64,000 nucleotides of DNA from Corbicula japonica. Taxonomy: Eukaryota > Mollusca > Bivalvia > Venerida > Cyrenidae. The translations under genes were made by a program, and so were the position numbers. Below, piece after piece: positions 23,943 to 35,151 of this stretch (the stretch's first letter is position 1; each line of letters begins with the position of its first letter). The stretch covers positions 434,001-498,000 of the forward strand of contig JAZAYU010000173.1 of the NCBI GenBank assembly GCA_038501625.1, read 5' to 3'. A model generated the notes under the pieces. That model worked only from the letters and a program-made list of their open reading frames with translations. It did not search any database and had not been told where the DNA came from.

Positions 23943-25188
23943 CAGGGCTGTTTAAAAAAATGGCTGGTTTGGGTTTTCCTGATATAAAAATGTACAACAA
24001 ACAGTTACTTCCATTTTCCTACTTTGCAGAGGTGTCTCATCATGCCCTTTAAAGATTTGTGAAGTTCCATCAAAATAGCACCATCCGTTAAAAACATTTC
24101 TAAAATAATGGGCAAAAAATGTCATTAGTGTGACAAAAAAGTGTGACACTTTCAAAATCTCATTTGTTCAGACCATTATTTTACAAAAAGCTTGAGTAAA
24201 GATACGTTTTAGTGTTGTTTTAGTGAAATGTGCATTTATTAGGCATCAAATAATGATCAAATTAAGCATATTATACTTAAAGTAATCAAAATTTTTGCTA
24301 TTAAGTCAAGCGTGGTAGATTAAAAAATACCTAAAAAAAATCAATACATCTTTGCTTTATAAATGTATAAGAATCAAAGATTAATAGTACATAAGCAATG
24401 TTTTGTGTATCATTAAGTTTTATGTTTCTAGATGCAATAATTATAATATTATCACCTCTATTGAAATTATATTCGTTTGCAGCTCCTGTCATAAAATGTC
24501 AGCTAAATTTGTCAGGAGTGTGACATTATGCACATATTGCAATATTCTGTCAACATATCCTTTACATGAAAACAAGAGCATGTTTTTTCCTAGAAGTCTG
24601 TGTCATGTTTTGTTAAATTGTGACAAACAGGAATGGCCTTAGTGAAACACTTTTGAGTACACTGCACTTATGGGGTTGTAAGGAGTGTGACACACTTTCT
24701 TAACAATATGAATTTTTTCCCTTTATGCTATACCAAAGTCTTAAGCACTTATATTTGATGCTTCAACATGTATTTTAACAGAAAAAACACATTCAAATAA
24801 TAAGAAACAGTAATACTTGTATTTTAAGCACACTAATAAAAATTCTTTGATTTATTTTATATTGGTCAATAATGCTCCATAAAAATTTTATTCTGCCACA
24901 TATGAGTATAACTTGATTGATTTTGATCACTGTAAAGACTGTACAAACATATGGACCAACCAGTTTGGACTTTTTATGAACTTAAATTCTTTACATTTTT
25001 TTTCACTTCACTTGCCACTTTTCAAATGATAATATCTCAGCAACCAGTTGACCGATTTCAAAAATCTTTTCAGTTCGTACTCAGTTTCAATAAGCAAAAA
25101 ATACAGAATAACAAGTTTCAAATTTTTATGAACTTTATTTTTTCACTATTTTTTCACTTTTCCAGCCATTTTTTTTGAAACAGCCCCT
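23943..25188. mobile_element. 1.25-kb element with AGGG(G)CTGTTT terminal inverted repeats
   Basis: Left end CAGGGCTGTTTAAAAAAATG followed by GCTGG; right end CCAGCCATTTTTTTTGAAAC followed by AGCCCCT, the reverse complement apart from small changes. Interior carries several AGTGTGACA-type motifs (about 24130-24150, 24516, 24686). No transposase frame. Target-site duplication not resolved. Confidence 0.6.
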
Positions 25189-25700
25189 AATGTAATCTTG
25201 CTTGTAACCAAACATAGCTGAGATCTTATTGTCTTATTATTTTAAACAGTCGGACGAATTTTAGTGATAGTAAATATAGGTATTGTTTGGTATAGATGTA
25301 ACTTGTTAAATATTTCCACTTGAAGAGTGACAAGAGCAATCTGACTGGCTGTCAAACTTGTCTAAGATATTATGTACATACATATTCTCACCAAGTTTGA
25401 TGAAGATTGTCATTTTAATTAAGAAAGCAACCACTGCTTATTTGATTTCAAAAATGGCAATGACATATCAATGAATCCAACACCATTGCTGCAATCTATA
25501 ATATCTTGTTTAGATATTCGCAGACATATTATGCCCACAGCGTTCTGACAAACTGGGGCCTTGGGCAGTCCTAATTTGGTTAAAACAACCATAAGAGGAC
25601 ACTATCTATCAAAGCTATCTGTAAGTTACTGAACTGGATATGTTTACCTTAAACATTCTAAGAAATTTGTTGAAGATTGTCGAGTTAAAATGTGGAGGAG
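25189..25700. other. Intergenic, nothing recognised
   Basis: No gene or repeat seen. Confidence 0.35.
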
Positions 25701-25701
25701 T

Positions 25702-25790
25702 TAACCCGTCAGATTGGTTCAGTCACTATAGAGTTATTGCCGTTTAATTACTAATTTGGTCCAGTCTGACTGAAGTAATCTGACGGGTTA
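25702..25790. mobile_element. 89-bp MITE, TIR TAACCCGTCAGATT
   Basis: Begins TAACCCGTCAGATTGGTTCA and ends AATCTGACGGGTTA. Flanks are TTAA-like on both sides (GAGT before and TTAAA after), suggestive of a TTAA-type target but not proven. Confidence 0.7.
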
Positions 25791-26311
25791 TTAAATATAT
25801 TGGAGTCGTCATCACTCAAACCAAGTTTTGCGAATACTAAATAAGTATTATTGCCACAAGAGAGTTGATTATTGTGGACTTTTCTTGCCACCGATGAGTC
25901 TGTAATACGTCCTGTTTGTCAAACTGGCTTGTAATAAATGGCTTGCTCTTAAGTATGAAATTAAATGTATATAATCTGACCTGGATGGTTATCGGTGTTT
26001 AACAAGCTTTTTCAGAGAATTTGTGCTATAATTCCTTTCTCTACGTTAAAAAATCACTAGAAATACATGTATCACTTTTTAGCAAACGAAAATGGGACAT
26101 AAGTGATTTACATTATCTTTCAATAAAATAAAGGGGAATAACTCTTGTTTTTCACACATAATATACATTAGTTGTTCACCTTGGACTTAAAATTGCATCT
26201 TGCAACTTATTTGACAAAGTTTCAATGAAGACAGAAAAAAATCTTTATATTCTATGTAATATCATATAGTTTATCAGTTTTTTGTTGATTTTTTGTATGA
26301 TTTGGCATGAA
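25791..26311. other. Interior sequence next to right inverted-repeat arm
   Basis: No gene seen. Confidence 0.35.
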
Positions 26312-26478
26312 TTAGCTCCCCTTATTTTCCGACGATTCGCAATAAAATTTTCTTGGCAGGCCAGTCCTGATTGTTTTGCCATATAATAGGCTTTAATTTG
26401 GTACCAAAATAAAAAGTATATCTTGTCGGCCCTACCTCAACTCATTTTTGAGCCCTTTTGGACTTTCAGAATCTAGTC
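26312..26478 (-). repeat. Right arm of a long, widely spaced inverted repeat
   Basis: Reverse complement partner of 19921-20080: CCTTATTTTCC, GATTCGCAATAAAATTTTC, GGCAGGCC, AAAAGTATATCTTGTCGGCC, TTTCAGAATCTAG. The spacing of about 6.4 kb would fit termini of a dead larger element or two independent opposite insertions. Confidence 0.7.
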
Positions 26479-26643
26479 TACTATGGTATTAAATAAGAGA
26501 CATATTTGTTGTTAATTGTGAAAATATATTATTTGGATTTTCGAAATGTGAATATTGATATTTGTTATTGCAAATGGTTTTCGGTTTCTTGACGAACTGA
26601 TTAAACGTAAGAAATTTGGAATAGAATTCGTTATTTTTCTACA

Positions 26644-26703
26644 AACGAAAAGGGCCAAAGTATAGCATATCATAACGAAAAGGGCCAAAGTAGAGCATAT
26701 AGT
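26644..26703. repeat. 30-bp direct repeat, two copies
   Basis: ACGAAAAGGGCCAAAGTA followed by TAGCATAT or GAGCATAT, at 26644 and 26674. It contains the AGCATAT word of the adjacent 27-bp minisatellite. Confidence 0.8.
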
Positions 26704-26848
26704 AAAGCATTTTGGCACCCAAAATTCTCTATTCATTTTCATGCAAACAATTAAATGCGTTTACATATAATGTCATCAACTTCGGCACACTATGCTAATC
26801 GAGCCTTGCCCTATTGTTGCATTTACCAAGGGACACACCCGTGCATTA

Positions 26849-29800
26849 TCGCACACAGCATATGATTCTACTTGTTATTGAACAGCATATGATTCTAAGA
26901 GTAAATGTACAGCATATGATTCTACGAGTTATTGTACAGCATATGATTCTACTTGTTATTGTACAGCATATGATTAAACGAGTTATTGTACAGCATATGA
27001 TTCTACTACGGCCTCGGACCAATATGACTACCCTTGGCCCAATAACAACGCCAATATGAATTGACTTGATTAATAACATTACATTATTGTACAGCATATG
27101 ATTCTAAGAGTAATTGTACAGCATATGATTCTACGAGTTATTGTACAGCATATTATTCTACTTGTTATTGTACAGCATATGATTCTACTTGTTATTGTTC
27201 AGCATATGATTCTACGATTTATTGTACAGCATATGATTCTACGAGTTATTGTACAGCATATGATTCTACTTCTTATTGTACAGCATATGATTCTACGAGT
27301 TATTGTACAGCATATGATTCTGCTTCTTATTGTACAGCATATGATTCTACTTGTTATTGTACAGCATATGATTCTAAGAGTTATTATACAGCATATGATT
27401 CTACGAGTTATTGTACAGCATGTGATTCTACGAGTTATTGTTCAGCAAATGATTCTACGAGTTATTGTACAGCATATGATTCTACTTGTTATTGTACAGC
27501 ATATGATTCTACTTGTTATTTTACAGCATATGATTCTACTTGTTATTGTACAGCATATGATTCGAAGAGTTATTATACAGCATATGATTCTACGAGTTAT
27601 TGTACAGCATGTGATTCTACGAGTTATTGTACAGCATATGATTCTACCAGTTATTGTACAGCATATGATTCTACGAGTTATTGTACAGCATATGATTCTA
27701 CCAGTTATTGTACAACATATGATTCTATGAGTTAATGTACAGCATATAATTCTACGAGTTATTGTACAGCATATGATTCTACGAGTTATTGTACAGCATA
27801 TGATTCTACGAGTTATTGTTCAGCATATGATTCTACGAGTTATTGTACGGCATATGATTCTACGAGTTATTGTACAGCATATGATTTTGCTTGTTATTGT
27901 ACAGCATATGTTTCTACGAGTTATTGTACAGCATATGCTTCTACTTGTTATTGTACAGCATATGATTCTACGAGTTATTGTACAGCATATGATTCTACGA
28001 GTTATTGTACAGCATATGATTCTACTTGTTAATGTACAGCATATGATTCTACGAGTTATTGTACAGCATATGATTCAACTTGTTATTGTACAGCATATGA
28101 TTCTACGAGTTATTGTACAGCATATGATTCTACTTGTTATTGTTCAGCATATGACTCTACGAGTTATTGTACAGCATAAGATTTTACCTGTTATTGTACA
28201 GCATATGATTCTTCGAGTTACTGTACACCATATAATTCTAAGAGTAATTGTACAGCTTATGATTCTACTTGTTATTGTACAGCATATGATTCTACTTGTT
28301 ATTGTACAGCATATAATTCTACTTGTTATTGTACAGCATATGATTCTACTTGTTATTGTACAGCATATGATTCTACTTGTTATTGTACAGCATATGACTC
28401 TACTTGTCATTGTACAGCATATGATTCTACAAGTAATTGTACAGCATATGATTTTACGAGTTATTGTACAGCATATTATTCTACGAGTTATTGTACAGCA
28501 TATGATTCTACGAGTTATTGTACAGCATATGATTCTACGAGTTATTTTACAGCATATGATTCTACGAGTTATTGTACAGCATATGATTCTACTTGTTATT
28601 GTACAGCATATGTTTCTACGAGTTATTGTACAGCATCTGATTCTACTCGTTATTGTACATCATATGATTCTACGAGTTATTGTACAGCATATGATTCTAC
28701 GAGTTATTGTACAGCATATGATTCTACGAGTTCTTTTACAGCATATGTTTCTACGAGTTATTGTACAGCATATGATTCTACGAGTAATTGTACAGCATAT
28801 GTTTCTACGAGTTTTTGTGCAGCATATGCTTCTACTTGTTATTGTACAGCATATGATTCTACGAGTAATTGTACAGCATATGATTCTACTTGTTATTGTA
28901 CAGCATATGATTCTACGAGTTATTGTACAGCATATGATTCTACTTGTTATTGTACAGCATATGATTCTACGAGTTATTGTACAGCATATGATTCTACGAG
29001 TTATTGTACAGCATATGATTCTACTTGTTATTGTACAGCATATGATTCTAAGAGTAATTGTACAGCATATGATTCTACTTGTTATTGTACATCATATGAT
29101 TCAAAGAGTAATTGTGCAGCATATGATTCTACGAGTTATTGTACAGCATATGATTCTACGAGTTATTCTACAGCATATGATTCTACTTGTTATTGTACAG
29201 CATATGATTCTACGAGTTATTGTACAGCATATGATTCTACGAGTTATTGTACAGCATATGATTCTACGAGTTATTGTACAGCATACGATTCTACTTGTTA
29301 TTGTACAGCATATGATTCTACTTGTTATTGTACAGCATATGATTCTACGATTTATTGTACAGCATATGATTCTGCTTGTTATTGTACAGCATATGATTCT
29401 ACGAGTTATTGTACAGCATATGATTCTATGAGTAATTGTACAGCATATGATTCTACTTGTTATTGTACATCATATGATTCTAAGAGTAATTTTACAGCAT
29501 ATGATTCTACGAGTTATTCTACAGCGTATGATTCTTCTTGTTATTGTACAGCATATGATTCTACGAGTTATTGTACAGCATATAATTCTACGATTTATTG
29601 TACAGCATATGATTCTACGAGTTATTGTACAGCATAGGATTCTACGAGTTAATATACAGCATATGATTCTACTTGTTATTGTACAGCATATGATTCTACG
29701 AGTTATTTACAGCATACGATTCTACGAGTTATTGTACAGCATATGATTCTCATGTTATTGTACAGCATATGATTCTACGAGTTATTGTACAGCATATGAT

Positions 29801-31678
29801 TCTTCGAGTTATTGTACAACATATGATTCTACTTGTAATTGTACAGCATATTATTCTTCGAGTCATGTACAGCATATGATTCTACTTGTTATTGTACAGC
29901 ATATGATTCTACTTGTTATTGTACAGCATATGATTCTACGAGTTATTGTATAGCATATGATTCTAAGAGTTATTGTATAGCATATGATTCTACTTGTTAT
30001 TGAACAGAATATGATTCTACTTGTTATTGTACAGCATTTGATTCTACTTGTTATTGTACAGCATATGATTCTACGAGTTATTGTACAGCATATGATTATA
30101 CGAGTAATGAACAGCATAAGATTCTACGAGTTATTGTACAGCATATGATTCTACGAGTTATTATACAGCATATGATTCTACGAGTTATTGTACAGCATAT
30201 GATTCTTCTTGTTATTGTACAGAATTTGATTCTACGAGTTATTGTACAGCATATGATTCTACGAGTTATTGTACAGCATATGATTCTACTTGTTATTGTA
30301 CAGCATATGATTCTACTTGTAATTGTACAGCATCTGATTCTACGAGTTATTGTACAGCATATGATTCTACTTGTTATTGTACAGCATATGATTCTACGAG
30401 TAATTGTACTGCATATGATTCTACTTGTTATTGTACGGAATATGATTCTACGAGTTATTGTACAGCATATGATTCTAAGAGTTATTGTACAGCATATGAT
30501 TCTACGAGTTATTGTACAGCATATGATTCTACGAATTATTGTACAGCATATGATTCTACGAGTTATTGTACAGCATACGATTCTACGAGTTATTGTACAG
30601 CATATGATTCTACGAGTTATTGTACAGCATATGATTCTACGAGTTATTGTACAGCATATGATTCTACTTGTTATTGTACAGCATATGATTCTACTTGTTA
30701 TTGTACAGCATATGATTCTACGAGTTATTGTACAGCATATGATTCTAAGAGTTATTGTATAGCATATGATTCTTCTTGTTATTGAACAGAATATTATTCT
30801 ACTTGTTATTGTACAGCATATGATTCTACTTGTTATTGTACAGCATATGATTCTACTTGTTATTGTACAGCATATGATTCTACTTGTTATTGTACAGCAT
30901 ATGATTCTACGAGTTATTGTACAGCATATGATTCTACTTGTTATTGTACAGCATATGATTCTACGAGTTATTGTACAGCATATGATTCTACGAGTTATTG
31001 TACAGCATATGATTCTACGAGTTATTGTACAGCATATGATTCTACTTGTTATTGTACAGAATATGATTCTACGAGTTATTGTACAGCATATGATTCTATG
31101 AGTTAATGTACAGCATATGATTCTTCGAGTTATTGTACAGCATATGATTCTACGAGTTATTGTACAGCATATGATTCTACGAGTTATTGTATAGCATATG
31201 ATTCTACGGGTTATTGTACAGCATATGATTCTACGAGTTATTGTACAGTATATGATTCTTCGGGTTATTGTACAGCATATGATTCTAAGAGTTATTGTAC
31301 AGCATATGATTCTACGAGTTATTGTACAGCATATGATTCTACTTGTTATTGTACAGCATATGATTCTACTTGTTATTGTACAGCATATGATTCTACGAGT
31401 TATTGTACAGCATATGATTCTACGAGTTTTTGTACAGCATATGATTCTACGGGTTATTGTACAGCATATGATTCTAAGAGTTATTGTACAGCATATGATT
31501 CTACGAGTTATTGTACAGCATATGATTCTACTTGTTATTGTACAGCATATGATTCTACTTGTTATTGTACAGCATATGATTCTACGAGTTATTGTACAGC
31601 ATATGATTCTACGAGTTTTTGTACAGCATATGATTCTAAGAGTTATTGTACAGCATATGATTCTAAGAGTTATTGTAC
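26849..31678. repeat. 27-bp minisatellite, about 175 copies
   Basis: A tandem array of a 27-base unit: ACAGCATATGATTCTA, then CGAG or CTTG, then TTATTGT. A first block (26849-27003, about 5 units) is separated by about 78 unrelated bases from the main block (27082-31678, about 170 units). Units differ mainly at one site, GAG versus TTG, with rarer changes (AAG, GGG, TTCTTC). The unit length is a multiple of three, and three of six frames have no stop: they read MILRVIVQH or MILLVIVQH, DSTSYCTAY, and on the minus strand TITRRIICC. Long open frames of up to 552 codons are therefore by-products. There is no signal peptide, no splice context and frequent single-base shifts, so I do not call a gene. 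Nearly every unit carries the palindrome CATATG. Confidence 0.97.
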
Positions 31679-32613
31679 GTTGATTCAGAAAGATCTATTG
31701 TCAGCAAGTCAGTTTTGTCGATGTACAATAAGGAATTTAATATGATGCTATGTTGCCTTTTTTCATATGATGTCAAAATAGCGATATGATGCTACATTTG
31801 TTGCATAATTTTCGATTGTTAATCAAAAGCGTCTAGTTAAGGTAAAATTGAAAAAACAACATTCTGAACTAATATTAAATTGCAAATGAAAAAGAGACTT
31901 ATACTCTGTTGTAAATGACAAAGTATTTGTCTTAAATTTCTAGTGAGATGATGCGCTAATATATTATTGGCATTATGAAAACATTGCGGACAACATAAAG
32001 GCAAAACTGCATAATCTTTCATAAGGACTATGTAAATTGTCGAAAAGCTGTTCTGGTGAAACAAAAACACAATTTAAGAGACACAATTCTGACCGGTACT
32101 TAATATGAACTGTACACAAACCTTACAGAAAAGATGCGTTAAGAAGTAAAATATACTTATCAGGAATAGCCACATTAAAAAAATACAACCTCGTCGCTCA
32201 GCCAACAACCACAGGGGAAGGCGAGCATAGACTTATAGTATGATTAATAGAAAAACAACATAATTTATTAAAATGAAAACCTGAGGGTTTTGACGTCTTT
32301 GGTCATTCGATGGCAAAACACTGTGCACCAACTTGTCACACTTGTATCAATATGTTCTTATATGAACAGAGAAACACAATATTACATGAAAAAAGAACAC
32401 AAACATAACAAGAAATATCTTTACAAAAAGATAAACGGCGTAGATTGTATATGAAATGATGCAGTTTGTAATTGGTATTATTCTCTTCATCTTGCTATAA
32501 ATACGTGTAAATTAAATAATATCATTGTGAATCCTTCACAATTACTTTTTATTAAAATTACTTAGAGTTTAATGAAAAATTACATCCCACACAAATTAAG
32601 GAAAAAATAAATA
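31679..32613. other. Intergenic, nothing recognised
   Basis: AT-rich; no gene or repeat recognised. Confidence 0.4.
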
Positions 32614-32870
32614 TACTCAACAAAAATAGAAACCTGACACTTTATATTTGGTGTATTTTCCTGGAATCAGATTGAAAGCTAATTGAATTGTGTTATGTAA
32701 TAAAAATTGTGCATGTTTTGAACTTAATTATGCATTTTGATATTTTTGGTGCATGAAACAAGTGATTCAGTGGTTATTTTCTTTTGGATGGTGCAAAAAT
32801 ATATAGATTTTGAATATGCACCTCATACTTATTCAAAGTAACAGTGTCAGGTTTCTTTTTTTATTGAGTA
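32614..32870. mobile_element. 257-bp Tc1/mariner-type MITE
   Basis: Starts TACTCAACAAAAATAGAAAC then CTGACAC, ends GTGTCAGG then TTTC(T)n ATTGAGTA, inverted repeats of about 28 bases. Flanked by TA on both sides (32612-32613 and 32871-32872), the expected Tc1/mariner target duplication. No coding capacity. Confidence 0.8.
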
Positions 32871-32872
32871 TA

Positions 32873-34811
32873 GATTTTCATTTTGTTTATAAATGTGAAT
32901 CTAATAATTATGAAAAACGGATTTTAAAGGTCTTTGCTTTATTAATACCTTAAACATAAAAAACAAGTTAGAAGAGGATGTATTAATTACCAAGACTTAT
33001 TTTGAGAAATAAACATTAATAAAGTGTTATAAGTGTTTTCTTCAAAACTTGAAGAGAATTTACTAGGAATATGAAACAATTCTAGAATATACCACAACTT
33101 TCTAATCTGTAAAAGCTTTATGCTTTAATTGCAATCTGATAAAAATCATCTACTGAAGACGGTTACGCTAACATGTTCTTAGATATGACTTGAGTGCAAT
33201 TGCTTTAATAGCGGACTCGAAGTTTTTTCGCGTAACATATTACATGTAGTTGCCAGATTTAAGACAAGTAAACACATTGTAAAATCCTCAGTCACGATAA
33301 AGAATGAGTTTTATATAAGAAACGTATTGTAAAAGGCATTGATTGTGCTTATTCTTAAAACATAATATATCAGACGAAATATCAATTGCTGAAAGAATAA
33401 AATATATTTAGTGAAGACTTCAAGACTTACATAGCGAACTCATTGTTTATATCGCGTAGCATATTATATACAGCTGCCCGAGTTAAGAGACGGGTAAACC
33501 TTTTAATTACTAAAAGAGCTGGGATAAATTTTCATTGACTAAAAAACTCACAAATATTACAATAATTAAAGCTCGCAGATTTTATTACTTAAATTTTAAG
33601 CTTTACAGTGAAAGTGTAACATCGCGGGAAGTTTTCTTTAAGCCATTTCCACTTACTTTCACTTTCATTTTGTATAGGTTATTGTAAAAGAGTGACTGTA
33701 TTGTTGTTGACAAATAATCCTAGCCAATGACGAGTAATGTAGTGTGCCTCATTTCAACATCTTTCAACACAAGATAATAGCAAAGATCTAAACGTCACAG
33801 CAATAATCGTTTCAAACAGTGTAAACTAATTGTTTAAAAATCCCACTAGATACCTCTTCACCCTGCTAGATGCCTCTCCGGTGGAAATAGCTACCAATCG
33901 AAATAGTTTATTTAATTTTCCCGCTGCATTATAATATAATACGAGGATTGTTTACAAAACTTCATTGGTTAATAAATTAGGTCAAAAGTGAGCTTAGACA
34001 GCTACGCCGAAAAAAACAACATAAAAAGCTTATCGCCATGTAAAACGAAATAGGTAGGTACTCAATGATCTCACTGAGACCAGATCATCTGGAGATAAAC
34101 TGAGTCTCTTAAATGCCTGACATTTGCGTGCAGAAAAGAGGTAGACGACTTGATATTTTCTTAAATTTATTATTCTCCTCGTCCGAGTAACATCGATAAA
34201 AAAAACAAAGTTTATTTTAACTTGAAAATCTTGTGGTTGATGGGGGATCTACATCAATTTATAAACACTGTATGACATTGACAAAAAACTGATACTCTAG
34301 GAACGGTAGACGGTCAATTGACAACCAAACTAGAGGCAAGACATTTGCATTTCTTTTTTTAGATAGATATTGGTACTGCTATATCTGCAATGCCAGAATC
34401 GCTTTAATCATTTTTGGGGAGAGCCAAATTAAGGAAAACAAACAAAAACAAAATTGGTACAGGAAAAAAGTGAATGTTACAAAGAAGTAACCTTATTCAA
34501 TACAAACATTACAATTATAGAAGAAATGTTTGACGCGCATGGCATTGACCGCAGTAAGTTAAAACGACTTGCGTGTATAATGAAGCGAGTTCATCCTAAA
34601 TTATTGGAGAACTAGGGCATTTAGAAACAAGTGTGTTGCGCGAAGATTCCACTTTTCATCTGTACTTTTGTATAGTGCTTAAAATAAAATAGAAATCAAA
34701 ACCAATGGTGAATGTGTCACATGAAAACATGGTATCAAGTTCACCTTTACTTAAAGTAAACTTCTTATCAAGTGCAACTCTGTGATCCATGCACAACTCC
34801 TGGGCTAAAAA
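32873..34811. other. Intergenic with a diverged direct duplication
   Basis: CGCGTAACATATTACATGTA at 33229 and CGCGTAGCATATTATATACA at 33454, each followed by a 'GTTAAGA...GGTAAAC'-like segment, suggest an old duplication with period about 225 within 33160-33520. No gene seen. Confidence 0.45.
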
Positions 34812-34946
34812 GTAAAAAAGCTGAGATTGGAAACCAGTCTCAAATCTCAGGCATCTGATTGGCTGAAATGGCGCCCAGTCGCCATTTCAGCTTATCAGAT
34901 TCTCGAGATTTGAGACTGGTTTCCATGCTCAGTTTTGAAACCTTGG
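34812..34946. mobile_element. Palindromic MITE, family 1, copy 2
   Basis: Arms AACCAGTCTCAAATCTCAGG and GAGATTTGAGACTGGTTTCC around a GGCGCCCAGTCGCCATTT centre; same family as 200-335. It lies about 200 bases upstream of the FAS1 gene C start. Confidence 0.8.
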
Positions 34947-35151
34947 ACACTGGTCTCTATGACATTCACGTGTCGTTATGTCATAACTTTATGCCTTTGT
35001 CTTATCTTAACTCGTGACATTTATGCCATGTTATGGCCGAGTTTTCTAAATATGGCTTACATATAGGTTTAAGATTTAATTAGATAAGAAAGCCCTTTCT
35101 ATTCAACGAAACTTTCTTCATAATTATATTCACATCGTTCGCCGTACTAAC

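Noticed and set aside
24403..24642. 79-codon frame inside the 1.25-kb TIR element
   Set aside because: No transposase motifs; cysteine-rich appearance comes from AT-rich TGT codons.
26849..31678. CRISPR-like direct repeats
   Set aside because: The units are contiguous with no spacers, and the context is eukaryotic.
27098..31683. Long open frames (210, 552, 205, 111 and 161 codons) reading MILRVIVQH repeats
   Set aside because: They are a consequence of a 27-bp tandem unit without stops in three frames; no start context, signal peptide, splice sites or frame conservation across the array.
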